A DNA stretch of 64,000 bases from Flaccisagitta enflata (taxonomy: Eukaryota > Chaetognatha > Sagittoidea > Aphragmophora): contig OZ231128.1 of assembly GCA_965153355.1 (NCBI GenBank), positions 4,092,001 to 4,156,000 on the forward strand, given 5' to 3'. A program made the position numbers and the translations under genes. The notes beneath the pieces are model-generated. The model was given only the letters and a program-made list of their open reading frames with translations, ran no database searches and was not told the origin of the DNA. Positions 9,179-20,154 of the stretch are shown here, piece by piece; within the stretch, counting starts at the first letter, position 1, and the number at the start of each line of letters is the position of its first letter.

Positions 9179-9284
9179 CTCCTAGCAATTGACACCTATT
9201 TGCTAATTATCATGTACGACAAATATCCACAATTTGTGAAGCACAATAATCAAATACAAAGCACAAGATAAAAAAAGGAAGTGA

Positions 9285-9515
9285 CGCGGGGTCATAATAT
9301 CGGTGCGGACAGGTGGCTAGCCACACTCAAACTCACAGAAAATCACAAATTCAGCATCCAAAATGCGTGTTTTCACACTTTTCAACTCGATAATCACAGA
9401 CCAACAGACCGACAGATCGATGGACCAACAGATGGACGGACGGATGAATGGATGGATAGATGGACAGACAAAGCCTCTGATAGAGTTGCGTGTCCACAAC
9501 TACAAATTGATTAAA
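9285..9515 (-). mobile_element. hairpin/GTCC element
   Basis: The reverse-complement core is CCAACAGACCGACAG ... GGACGGACGG, with a head of CTCTGATAGAGTTGCGTGTCC and CAACTACAAA. The variant tail GTGACGCGGGGTCATAATATC (9284-9303) also occurs at 25435-25450, 35362-35380 and 48580-48600, which marks a tail subtype. Confidence 0.65.
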
Positions 9516-9904
9516 ATGTTGAAACTGTAGAACTACAACTGTACAATCTAGAGCAAAAGTATGTAGACAGTATACTAGCTTGATAGTTTATCCAAAATTT
9601 ATCTTTGAGAACCCTTTCAAATATGTTATACATGTAGTTTTACATTTTTAAGTGACAGTAAGTCTTTGAATATGGGTTTTAAAACATTTCTATACAACTT
9701 TAATATAAAAATGCATTATGACTCTCCTCTCCTTGAAAATTGTTTATGATCATCCATGTCAGTCAATTCTTTGAGCTCCCCTAAGCCTTTTTTTCAACCA
9801 CAATGATTGAATAGGGCTGGAATCAGGCAGGAGAATGTGATAAGTGTTTGGTTTTGCAGCAGTGATGAAAAATAAGATGAAAAAAACATAACTTTGCTAT
9901 TTTC

Positions 9905-10070
9905 AGTTGCGGACACACAACTCTATAAGAGCCTTTGTCTTTCGGTCCGTCCGTCCGTCCGTCCGTCTGTCCGTCCGTCAGTCCGTTGGTCCGCTGGTGA
10001 GTCAAAACACGCATTTCCGCCCCTGCCCACCCATCCGCAACTGGTATGGCCGTGTATCCGGCCTTGTTCC
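9905..10070 (+). mobile_element. hairpin/GTCC element, short complete copy
   Basis: The head is AGTTGCGGACACACAACTCTATAAGAG. The core is GGTCCGTCCGTCC and the tail is CCATCCGCAACTGG ... CCGTGTATCCGGCCTTGTT. At about 165 bp it shows the minimal unit. GTTGCGGAC near the head and ATCCGCAAC near the tail form a subterminal inverted repeat. Confidence 0.75.
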
Positions 10071-10570
10071 TATAGAGGTATCAATTTTGTTTTGCTTGTC
10101 ATTTCTAAACGGCTTGAGCTAGACAGATGCGGTTTGCTGCATTAGCTCAGAAATTTGAAGTAGTTTTAGAATCTCACTGATTTTCATGTAGAATTGTTAT
10201 TCTTATCAAAGTTATTGTTATAAACGCTTGTCTATGTACTTATGCTCTAGATAGTAGATGTTTCATTACTGATGGTGAGAAGCAATATAAATCCCCATGA
10301 GGCAAAATATCTCCGTTAAAGATTTGATGGTCGTTTAATCAAAATTAGAGGACAGGTGTTATCCTTATCTTTATTCCTTTTTGAAGAAGGAATAGATATT
10401 CATTTTGTATAGTATAGTAATGGGTGGACATTAAAAACGTAGCTTTTGATTTTATTGATATCACTTTTAAAATTTTTTTAGCTATCTCGAATTCTAGATA
10501 TGATCGTGGCTTACATGGTCCATAATAAACCTTTTTTATGAGGATCAATGTTTTTCAACTTATCTTTAAA
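10071..10570. other. AT-rich spacer, no gene seen
   Basis: Only short open frames without motifs occur here. No repeat shared with the rest of the window was recognised. Confidence 0.5.
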
Positions 10571-11437
10571 CAATGCCGGATATACGGTAACCCCAGTGGC
10601 GTGCAGGTGGGCGGGGGTAGGCAAAGAAGTGTGTTCAACTTTACGACGGTTCACAATCGAGATTTTTGGCTAGTACGTCGAGAAGCATGAAGTCAGCAAG
10701 TATTTCAAATAGTTTAGAAGTTATGGTTTTTTTCATACCTAAAAAGTAAAAGAAAAAACCGACGTTCTTTTTTTCCGTTCTTTCTTTGAACTCGCCCCCT
10801 ATCAAATTTTAAGATTTTTTTTGAAAAAAGTAAGGTTACAGGATTTTGGATCCAGGCGAATTAAACAATTTCCTATTGATTCCACCCCACTTTTGAAAGC
10901 CATTTTTCAAAAAAATATTTTGTGATTTATTTTTTTAAGTCCCTGACGTGCGACACAAAATTTTTTTAAGTTTTTTGAAAAAAAGTGAAAATACAAGATT
11001 TTGGATCTAGGCAAATCAAACAATTTCCTATTGATTGCACCCCACTTTAAAAAAAAAAATTCTTATTAAGAGCTTTTTTGGGGGCCCTTAGGAACCCCTA
11101 AGAAGAAAATAATGATGTCTAGTTAAAGCCGACGGCGAGAGAAAATGAATCTCCGTCGAACAAAACCAAAAACGCGTAGATCAAAGGTGATTTGTGCCTT
11201 CAATGACTCTCAACACTTCAGGGGGCGAGTTTTTTTCAAAACGAGATGCGCTCTCAGCCTTAGAAATTTTAAGTTGTAGCTCGTCCCCTAGCGGGGGCCA
11301 CATTTGAGGTCACTTGATCATTTGGGCAGGACAAAAATAAAAAAAAGTGAAGTGTGACAGACGGACCAACAGACGGATGGACCAATGGATGGACCGACAA
11401 AGCGGGGTGTAGAGTCGCGTCGCACGTGACTAAAAAC
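10571..11437 (-). mobile_element. hairpin/GTCC element, long copy
   Basis: The reverse-strand tail is CAATGCCGGATATACGGTAACC with GTGGCGTGCAGGTGGGC. The head is GGGGTGTAGAGTCGCGTCGCACGTGACTAAAAA at the right. The extra interior contains two related blocks (GGATTTTGGATCCAGGCGAA / GATTTTGGATCTAGGCAAAT followed by CAATTTCCTATTGATT). Nothing in it looks coding. Confidence 0.65.
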
Positions 11438-11684
11438 TGAATTGAATTAGGGATCATTGGAAGAATTTCGTTTAGGTTTGACTAAAAAACAGTGATTTCA
11501 ACAAAGTCTACTTTTGAATGAAGATAGTTGAATAAAAGATGGTCTCAGGAAAGTATAACAGTTGCAAAAGCGTTAGATGGTCAGCGGTACCTGTTGCCCC
11601 TATGTGAGTGTATGTTGGTGTGAGGTGGTTAGAGGGGTAGTGGCCCCAAAGGGGCCAATGACCTATGCTGTTTTTATTTGAGCC

Positions 11685-12130
11685 TCAAGGCTGGGATTAG
11701 GGCCTGGAGGCTGGCATTGGGGCCTTGAGGCTGGGATTTGAGCCTCGAGGCTGGGATTTGAGCCTCAAGACTAGGATTTGGGCCTCCAGACTAGGATTTG
11801 AACCTCGAGGCTGGGTTTTGAGCCTCAAGGCTGGGATTTGAGCCTCAAGGCCGGAATTTGTGCCTCCAAGCCGGGATTTGAGCCTCCAGGCTGAGATTTG
11901 AGCCTCCAGGCTGGGAATTGAGCCTCCAAGCTGGGATTTGAGCCTCCAGGCTGGGATTTGAGCCTCCAGCCTGGGATTTGATCCTCCAGGCTGGGATTTG
12001 AGCCTCCAGGCTGGGATTTGAGCATCGAGGGTGGGATTTGAACCTCCAGGCTAGGATTTAAGCCTTCAGGCTAGGATTTGAGCCTCGAGGCTGGGATTTG
12101 GGCCTCGAGGCTGGGATTTGGGCCTTGAGG
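11685..12130. repeat. 20-bp minisatellite
   Basis: About 22 units of CTGGGATTTGAGCCTCCAGG with scattered changes, mainly CTCGAGG/CTCCAGG alternation. The reverse-strand open frame across it (11825-12025) is a by-product of the repeat. Confidence 0.9.
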
Positions 12131-12384
12131 GGGGGGATGAAGGAGGAGAAATTTCTGCGTATATGAAAGCATAGGTCACCGCTGCCCAAAAACTGATATT
12201 TTCTTGTTTACGTGTCCCTTTTGGACCTTTTTGGGGACCCCAAGCAACTCCCACCATCATGATTCTTTTTGTTTTAGTCTCTTACATCAATATGAGTTCC
12301 CACCTACAAGTTTTGGATGCTGGGATCTCATGATAATATTTCTACCAAAAATACCCAAAAATGGCCATTTTTGGCAGTTTCTGG

Positions 12385-13072
12385 GCAGCGGCCCCGGAGG
12401 GGCCGATGACCTATGATTCCACATAGGGCAATTTTCTCCGGTTTCCTTGTGTCCATCCGTCTGTCCGTCCCCCCCCCCAAACCTCAAACCAGGCTTCTCA
12501 GGCCTAAAATCAACCCTATATAAGCCCAAATTAGGCCTCTTTGACCTCTAACCAGGCGTCTCAGACCCAAATCAGGGCTCTCAGACCTAAAATCAGGCTC
12601 TCCTGGCCTCAAATTGAGCCTCTCAGACCTCAAATTTGGCCTTTGAGACCCTAGATTGGACCTCGCAGACCACAAATTAGGCCTCTCAGATCCCAAATCA
12701 AGCCTCAGATCCAAAATGAAGCCTCTCAAACCTTGATGCAGGCCTTTCAGACCCCCAGTCAAGCCTCTCAGACCCCAAATCTGGCCCCTCCAGCCAAAAA
12801 GCAGGCCTCATATTCCCTAAATCAGACCTCCAAGACACATAATCAGACATCATAGCCCCCAAATCAGCTTCTCAAACCTTCATTTGTCCAATTCCCCTCC
12901 ACTAAAACACAAATCAATCTTTTCAGCTCTGGCCTCAAATAAGGTCTTTAAGACCCCAAATCTGGCATCTCAGACCTCAAATCAAACCCATTGGTCAACA
13001 AACAGAAAATGGAAACTGGAGAAAATTGCTTATGTGGAATCATAGGTCATCGGCCCCTCCGGGGCCGCTGCC
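12385..13072. mobile_element. nested TIR element with GGCCCC ends and degenerate 20-bp repeats
   Basis: The inverted ends read GCAGCGGCCCCGGAGGGGCC, GATGACCTATGATTCCACATA and GGAGAAAATTGC at the left, mirrored at 13010-13072. The interior (12480-12990) is a decayed array of GCCTCTCAGACCCCAAATCA units. The GGCCCC..GGGGCC ends also occur at 11640-11662 and 18485-18505, so this end sequence is shared by several elements. Confidence 0.65.
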
Positions 13073-13106
13073 CCCCTCACCGTCTCATCCTTACATACAC
13101 CAACAT

Positions 13107-13342
13107 AACATCTGTTTCATAATTATCGTCACACACATATGTTTTCACCAATTTGGCGTTGATATCAACAGTGCTGATAGATATTTTGCAGCTTTATATA
13201 GCATATTGGTATGATAGAAAGAATTCACCAGTTTTAAGCCAGTATTAAGCTATCTTCAGTAAAAATTTCAAGACTTTTGGACAAAATCTTGGACAGTTTT
13301 TCCTCTTTTCATGTTGTGACGATAATTATGCGACAGATGTTA
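13107..13342. mobile_element. MITE-like repeat with AACATCTG ends
   Basis: The left end AACATCTGTTTCATAATTATCGTCAC is mirrored by GTGACGATAATTATGCGACAGATGTT at the right. The interior (GTTGATATCAACA, ATATTTTGCAG, CAGTTTTTCCTCTTTT) recurs at 23742-24316, where it is split by about 300 bp of other sequence. Confidence 0.65.
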
Positions 13343-13453
13343 GGGGCATCGGGTACCACTGACCGTGTAACGCTTTTGCGGCATTTATAACTGCTAGAAT
13401 ATCAAAATTTTGACGGATTTAATCAGGGAACATTGCTCAGAATTGAATATGCT

Positions 13454-13597
13454 ACAACTTTCCCACAGTATGTTCTGTAGGAATATTGCTCGTTTGGCCG
13501 TTGCTAGGGAGCATCACAAATAGCAACCACTAAATGATGCTCCCTAGCAACAGCTAAACAAGCGATAATCTCACAGAACATACTGTGGAAAAATTGT
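13454..13597. repeat. long inverted repeat (hairpin)
   Basis: Arms of about 62 bp flank an 18-bp loop. The left arm runs from CCCACAGTATGTTCTGTAGG to TTGCTAGGGAGCATCA. The right arm runs from TGATGCTCCCTAGCAAC to ACAGAACATACTGTGG. Only a few mismatches are seen. There is no coding capacity. It could be a foldback element or a transcribed hairpin; the sequence alone does not tell which. Confidence 0.8.
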
Positions 13598-13828
13598 TGT
13601 AAATCTAATTTTAAACAATCGTCCCTTATCACATTTATGAAAATATTGGTATTATAGCATTCATGACTGTTCGAAAAAACAATTTTGGTTTCCATAGCAA
13701 CCGAAAAACTCAGGGACACAAGCATCAATTGAAGCAACTTATATTTCAAATATCAAGTTTGTCAAATGAATTTAAGACACTTAAATACCTTCCTCCAGTT
13801 TAGGCTGTTATTCCACGAACCCCACTGT

Positions 13829-14330
13829 AGAGAGCTCACTCTGTTGGCTTTGATCCAACCTACTGTTATCAAACAGCAGGCTGTAAACAACAACTGGTTG
13901 GAAAAATTGCAGCCGGCTGTCATGCTTCAAAGTCAGCAAAAATCCAACTTTCACCAAATTGAACCAGACCTGCAAATTCATAATCCTGGTGAAATTCTGA
14001 CAAGTTTGATATGTCACAACATATACTTTTATATGAAAATAAAAAAGTTTTATTAATGTTTAATAAAGTTATAATACAATGTTTAAAGATTATTTCTTAT
14101 AAAAAGTGTTATGTGTGACATGTCAAACTTTTCAGAATTTCATCAAGATTGTGTATATGCTAGTTACGTTCTATTCTATTTAGGTTGGATTTTTGCCGAC
14201 TTTGTAAGATGACAGCCGGCTGTAATTTTCACAACCAGTTGTTGTTTACAGCCTGCTGTTTGATAATCGTAGGTTGGATCAAAGCCAACAGAGTGAGCTC
14301 TCTACCTATTTTGTTTTGTCCACTGACTGT
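13829..14330. mobile_element. foldback element, ACAGTCAG family (left end lost)
   Basis: Arms of more than 200 bp run from AGAGAGCTCACTCTGTTGGC to AAATCCAACTTTCACC and are mirrored at 14180-14312. The right end continues to TGTTTTGTCCACTGACTGT, the family terminus; the matching left terminus is missing. The arms include GCAGCCGGCTGTCAT. Related elements lie at 40793-41321 and 41664-41976. Confidence 0.75.
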
Positions 14331-14390
14331 AGAGTTGAAAAAGTTTTTGGCATTTTCTTGGAATTGTGTTTCTTGTCTTTCATCGTTTAT

Positions 14391-14650
14391 TTTTGGATGC
14401 ATCCTCGCATCTCTATAAGAGGGTCTGAAGGTCTGAAGGTCTGAAGGAAGGAAGATGAAGGAAGGAATGCGAAATTTTCAAAATGCGATATCTCATTTCT
14501 CTTCATTTCCCTTCATATCTCTTCATTTCTCTTCATGTCTCTTCATTTCTCTTCGTGTCTCTACATGTGGCTCTAAATATGTCTCTTCATGTGTCTTTTT
14601 ATATGTCTATTTATGTAACTCTTCATGTGTCTATCATGTATATTTTCATG
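14391..14650 (+). mobile_element. hairpin/GTCC element, GATGCATCC subfamily, degenerate
   Basis: The head TTTTGGATGCATCCTCGCATCTCTATAAGAG is followed by GGTCTGAA repeats and then CTTCATTTCT / CTTCATGTCT repeats. No tail is recognised. Confidence 0.45.
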
Positions 14651-15134
14651 TACAACGCTTTTAGATCGGACTGTGGCCAAAAGAACCTCTATTGCTCCAA
14701 AACTATTCATAGTAGTTAATTTCTTTCTTTTTTCCAGATAGATATTTTGATTAAGTTTTGCTACAAGAAAAGAATGCCTCACTGACTCAAATTTTTTTTT
14801 TTTTTTTTTAGCTTCCTGCCTAAAACAAATGGATGTTGGATGTTTGACATTGACAGATTTTTCCCTAACAACTTTCTATTAATGTTATTTCATAGAGTTG
14901 TCATTTCTAATTCAATGGAGCTAAAATGCTGGGGTTGGTCTTGAATTTTAGAGAATTGAATGTACATTACAAAATGAGCGAAGAATGTTCCCAGTAATTT
15001 CAATTTTGAGTAATTATCAAACGACTATCAAAAAAATTTCTTGTGGTGTTTTTATTTCTTCAAATGACAACAAGTTTTCCTTTGCACACGTATAACTATA
15101 GTGACTGATAAAAAAAGGTTGCATGGTACAACCC

Positions 15135-15256
15135 GTAATACGGGGTGAGATTTAACCACGGGGTTACTCGGGGTTGCTCGGGGTTACTCGGGGTTGTTCA
15201 GGATTGAATCCCGAGTAAACAAGAACAACTACAACAACAACAACAACAGCAAAAAC

Positions 15257-15306
<50 letters not shown>

Positions 15307-15420
15307 CCCTTTTCTGAGCCAATCCCGAGTTACCCCGAGCAACCCCCAGCAACCCCCAGTAACCCCAAGCAAAACCCGAGCGATTCCAAGCAACCTTGGG
15401 GTTTAATCTCACTGTTTTAC
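15135..15420. repeat. foldback repeat around a (CT)n tract
   Basis: GGTGAGATTTAACCACGGGG with repeated CGGGGTTACTCGGGGTTGCT on the left is mirrored by CCCGAGTTACCCCGAGCAACC and GGGGTTTAATCTCACTG on the right. The centre is an ACAACAACA stretch and (CT)n (15259-15300). Confidence 0.65.
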
Positions 15421-15667
15421 GTAACAGCCTGGTGCAGTATTAACCTAGTGAAAAAGAGCATTAATTCGCTCTCTCTAACCTGTTTTGCAATGTTTTTTAT
15501 CATTAATGGCATTATGCAAATTATTACAGACAGCCAAAATCAAATAGACAGGGAACTGACAAACAAAGATTGATTTTCCGATTTGATCCATTATGTCATG
15601 GTAACGCTTGTTGGGCCCAAGTATGTTGCCAAACTTTAAACGCTTGTAAAATGATCCGACTGCAAAA

Positions 15668-15822
15668 TTTTTAGTCGCGGACACGCGACTCTACACCTTG
15701 CCGTGTTGGTCCGTCCGTCCGTCCGTCCGTCACATTCTTGAATTTCGAGCGGTTTTCGCATTACTGCTCCTGCCCAACCATCCGCAACTTGATTGCCGTG
15801 TATCCGGCCTTGTTATTTTTTT
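15668..15822 (+). mobile_element. hairpin/GTCC element, short complete copy
   Basis: The head is TTTTTAGTCGCGGACACGCG, the core GGTCCGTCCGTCCGTCC, the middle TTACTGCTCCTGCCCAACC, and the tail GCCGTGTATCCGGCCTTGTT. The length is about 155 bp. Confidence 0.8.
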
Positions 15823-16021
15823 ATACAAAATTCTTTACCAATTGCACCAGTCAAAGAACTGTATTGGCTTCATGAAGAGTTGCTAGAATCCGTTTCTTTC
15901 TCCCATATGGGTACAGGGCACTTACCGACTTTGACTTCTGCTTGCTTCGACTTAAAATCATAGAACTTAAAGACGTATGATTATAGAAACAGATGGAGAT
16001 TGGAGAAGATCCTGATAGATT

Positions 16022-16199
<178 letters not shown>

Positions 16200-16639
16200 G
16201 ATCTCAACCACATTCAACGGCCGACAATTTTCATGAAGGTTAAAAAAAAAAAAAAAAAGAAAATAGAAAAATAAATACAAACATGTCCCATCACCAAAGT
16301 CGTTTCCAACGTCGGTGGCTGAGTGCCAGCGGCTGCAAAAGTGACAGAGTCAGCACTCGCCACAGTTTAAAAAACGAAACGATAACAATAATGGGATGAC
16401 AAAGCGCCAAAGGCGACGCTAGTCACCGTTGACAAGTCACCGTTAACAGTCGGCGCCATTTACTTAGTGCTTAGTTTCAGTCGACTCAATTCCCGAGGTT
16501 ATGTAGGTGACATTGATAAAGCCAGCAGCATTGGCAACATTGGCAACATTGGCAGTTTACAAACTCCAAAGTCTACAGTCTACAGTCTACAGTATCTTCA
16601 TAAGCTAATATCCGATGTCCGATACATTCTCAATAACCA

Positions 16640-18488
16640 GCCCTGTAGGACACAGGGGTGAATTTCCAGACGTCCTGAGAAGGCACATTTGAGGTCTTTG
16701 GGCTACTTTCTTTGTTATTCAATGAGAACATAGATTTTTTTTTCCATTTCATTGCCAATTTTCCATATTATTCAATCTGAATTTTGCATTTATTCCAAAA
16801 TTTTGTCAATTATTCATGTTATTCAATAGCACTGTGGATCCTGGGAACCACCAGGACGATTTTCATATTACTTCAAGTTTCTTTTCAGTTTGGTATGGTC
16901 CTCATGCGCATGAATCAAGATCTAAACACTGAAAAATATTTCCAGGAGCCAATTTTGAGAAAAATCCCTTTTTGTGAAAATTTGTTGCATACGCAAGATA
17001 AAGAAAATTGTAAGAAAGATCTGGAGACCCTCACTCCAGAATTACATCTTGAAGCTCTAGAAATCACAAAAATGGTAGCCCTGATTTAGTCAAAAGGAGC
17101 TCAAACTAATCATTCATGGATTTTTAACTGATTTATAACTGTTTTCTTGCCAATGAATATGTTTTTATTACAGGGCGGAAGATTTTCATCTCCAAGATAG
17201 TATCATCATAGGCGAGTAGGGAAGGCCTTACAACCCCTTCCACTTTTTTTTCCACAACTCCTTCCTGCTTTCACACCCACTCCAAACACAAACACTCCCA
17301 GTACCTTATAAGCACAATATAACCCTTTTAACTTGAGGGTGATGGACAAAGTAACAGACCAATCGAGGAACGGAGAAACGGATACAGCCTCACAGTCGCT
17401 AGTCTACGTCTAAATGATCCTATTCTATTTTATTTTGTTTTTCAAACAACGATTTTATGATGGTTTTCTCTCCGTTGTAAAAGTAGTTCATATGTATTCA
17501 GGTATTTTCAAATTTTCCTGTATTTATTAGTCAAAGTCATCATTACTGGTTCAGGTTCTGGTGTTCAGATGAAATTACTGCGTATTTGTTCAAATGCCTG
17601 AAATCCTTAACTACTGAAAAAAAGGAAAAACTGTTTTTGTGCACGATATCAATTTTCTTATTCTAGTAATAGTACTGTAAGAATGAAGAAAGAATAGTCA
17701 ACATAGGGTCCTAATTTCCCATTTTCTATCAATTCAGTATTGATGATTTCAATAACCAAGTGGTTTTGAGACAAATGACAAGGTATGTTGCTAACACAGC
17801 ACATGTTACTAGTATTCCAAACATTTACAACACATGGAAGCTGCAAACGCAACATCTTGTTGCATTTGCAACATTTTTGTGTTGCATATGCGACATCATG
17901 TTGGGTATGCGACATCTGCATGTTGCATGTGCAACAAAATGTTGCATATGCGACATTAGCGTGTTGCATATGCAACAAAATGTTGCATATGCGACATTTG
18001 CGTGTTGCATTTTCACAAAAAGGGGTTTTTCTCTAAATTGGCTCCTGGAAATATTTTTTGATGTTCAGATCTTGATTCATGCGCATGAGGACCAGACCAA
18101 ACTGAAAAGAAACTTTGAGTAATATGAAAATCGTCCTGGTGGTTCTTAGAATCCACAGTGATAGGGATTTCACATACTTTTAACTTCTAGTAAGTATTCT
18201 ATGTTATTCAATGGGAATTTCATATTTGTTTCATTTTTTTATCAATTTTCCATGTCATTCAATGGGAATTTTACATTTCTTCAAATTTCCATGTTATTCA
18301 ATGGGAACATGAGGCTTAGAAGCTTTAGCGGGGGGGGGGACGGACGGACAGACGGACGAACGGACGGACGGACGGATGGACGGACGGACGGACGGACGGA
18401 CGGACGGACGGATGGACGGACGGACGGACGGATGAACGGACGGATGGACGGACATCTGTAAATTCACCCCAGTGTCCTACAGGACATC
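16640..18488. mobile_element. 1.85-kb element with long inverted arms
   Basis: CCCTGTAGGACACAGGGGTG at the left is mirrored by CACCCCAGTGTCCTACAGG at the right. Inside the arms, 16838-16965 (CACTGTGGATCCTGGGAACC ... CATGCGCATGAATCAAGATC) is the inverse of 18040-18165. Repeated TATTCAATGGGAA-type sequence and an AC-GG microsatellite (18338-18452) lie in the right arm. The open frame 16784-17089 falls in the left arm and shows no domain. The centre holds a TTGCATATGCGACA repeat cluster (17850-18010). Confidence 0.65.
17850..18010. repeat. imperfect palindromic TTGCATATGCGACA array
   Basis: About eight units mix TGTTGCATATGCAACA (fully palindromic) and TGTTGCATATGCGACA, spaced roughly 16-20 bp apart. 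Both strands are open in several frames because of the period. It could be a protein-binding array within the element, but there is no direct evidence. Confidence 0.75.
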
Positions 18489-18499
18489 GGCCCTTAGGG

Positions 18500-19035
18500 G
18501 CCGCTGCCCAAAAAGGACAGTTCAGAATACTAGAATGTAAGGTGGATCAAATCAGATTCAAGGATACCAAGCAAAATTGCAGCGGGCCTGTCGAGCCCGC
18601 AGCTAGATAAACTTGCGGGCCCGACGGCCAATATGCGGGCCTCAGGCCCGAGGGCCCGCTCTATTTTCAGGGCTGTCAATAACAACGTGAGTGCCCTGGT
18701 TGTAGTAAGTGTTTGCAGTTTTTCGACGCTAATGATTAAAAAAGAGGTTGAGGGGGGTAGGGCATGGTGTTTTAGGGGGTCAGGTGTTTCTACTATCTAG
18801 GAAATATGTTTAGCAGCACCTTTAAAGATAAGTGCAAAAAAATTCAGGAGCATTTTAATCTACATCAAAAAATCTACAATCTGAGTGCAATCTCGTCTTT
18901 GTGCATCGTTTAAAAATGCCATTAGTTTGAAGTTGATCAAGTATTTAGAAAAATGGCAAAAATAATGGGACTCCTACCCTTCCATCTTTGAAATTCTCTC
19001 AAATTTTACGAAAAGATGATAAAGACATGCGGATT
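18500..19035. other. no gene; GC-rich inverted repeats
   Basis: 18575-18665 contains overlapping GCGGGCCTG / GAGCCCGC / GGGCCCG palindromes. The rest is AT-rich with no recognised feature. Confidence 0.5.
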
Positions 19036-19039
19036 TTAC

Positions 19040-19670
19040 GTCTGGTTAGGACGCACTGAAAATTACTATAGAATTTACTACCCAAGCTAGATAAGTCATG
19101 AAATTTATAAAATGAAATTTAATGACAATTTTTGTTTTTATGTTTTCAATTAAACTGTCAACAGCCATATTTTGCATGAATTGACTTGCATATGCTAGCT
19201 TTAAACCCCAATCCTTTATTTTACAGCTAAAAAAATATGCAAAATACAATAGAAAACTTCTTTTGTCAATATACCATGGCTTATTGAAAATTTTAAATTT
19301 GCATATAAAATCAAAATATCAACAAAACAAGAACATAGCGCGATTCCTAAAACCCAAACTGAGGGCGCTATGTTCTTATTTTAATGATATTTGGATTTTT
19401 TATGCAAATTTAAAATTTTCACTAATCAGTTACTGAAATGATTGTCGCTATTTTTTTCACTTTTTAGTCTCATCCGAATCAAATTTCCTTCAATCTCTTA
19501 GCATGTTTGTCATTTTACAATGACTGATCGGTTTTCTCATGTAAGTTTACACATTTAGGTATAAAAAAAAAACACAAGCATTGACCTGAGCAAAAATAGT
19601 AAAGTGAATGGTAACTTTGTCATCTGGGTAAATTCCTCTTTCTTTAATTTCAGTGCGTCTTAGCTCATGA
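19040..19670. mobile_element. foldback element
   Basis: GGACGCACTGAAAATTA (near 19048) is mirrored by TAATTTCAGTGCGTCT (near 19650). A second, inner inverted pair lies at 19277-19335 and 19368-19425 (AAAATTTTAAATTTGCATA and GAACATAGCGC with their inverses). No coding frame is present. Confidence 0.6.
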
Positions 19671-20154
19671 GCTATAGTTTAATAATCTCTTGAATTTTAA
19701 GTTAGATTTGCAAAGAGAAGAAGCTCAATTTTTCAGTCAAAATGACCAAAAAATCTACTGTTTTCACCGCAACCACCTCTTGGTTGTGATAAACAAACCA
19801 AACTCGCGGTCCCTAAATTGGATTGAAGATTGTTTTTCTCTTTTGTTCTAGTTAGTATAAATAAAAACAAAAAAAAAAAAAAAAAAAAAAAAAAACAGTC
19901 AGATACAAGAGTTTTGTGCACATGAGGGGGGAAAACATACCGTCAACCATGGGTGCTGCTACACTTTTTTCCTAGATAGTAGGTGGTATTTTTCAGCATC
20001 AATGGCCAATTGCCAATGGCCACGATGAGAGGGGGGGAGGCAGGGAAAGACTTGGACCGGCTTCGTGGCTCAGGCTCAACACGAGTAGGGACTAGGGTTG
20101 CAATTGTTGTATCAAGATCGAAAAAAGAGGAACAAGTTTCCTGGAGTGTTGAGA

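Larger units (their letters stand above)
11557..13392. mobile_element. large terminal-inverted-repeat element with nested minisatellites
   Basis: The left end (AACAGTTGCAAAAGCGTTA, GGTCAGCGGTACC, GTTGCCCCTA) is inverted at the right end around 13338-13392. A further inner pair (GTGTATGTTGGTGTGAGG at 11610-11630 and its inverse at 13080-13105) extends the arms. Inside are two 20-bp minisatellites and a smaller TIR element. No transposase frame is present. Related arm sequence (GGTCAGCGGTACTCGTTGC) appears near 49912. Confidence 0.6.

Noticed and set aside
16784-17089. 101-codon plus-strand frame
   Set aside because: It lies in the inverted arm of the 1.85-kb element and its sequence is mirrored at 18040-18165, so it is repeat DNA without a recognised domain.
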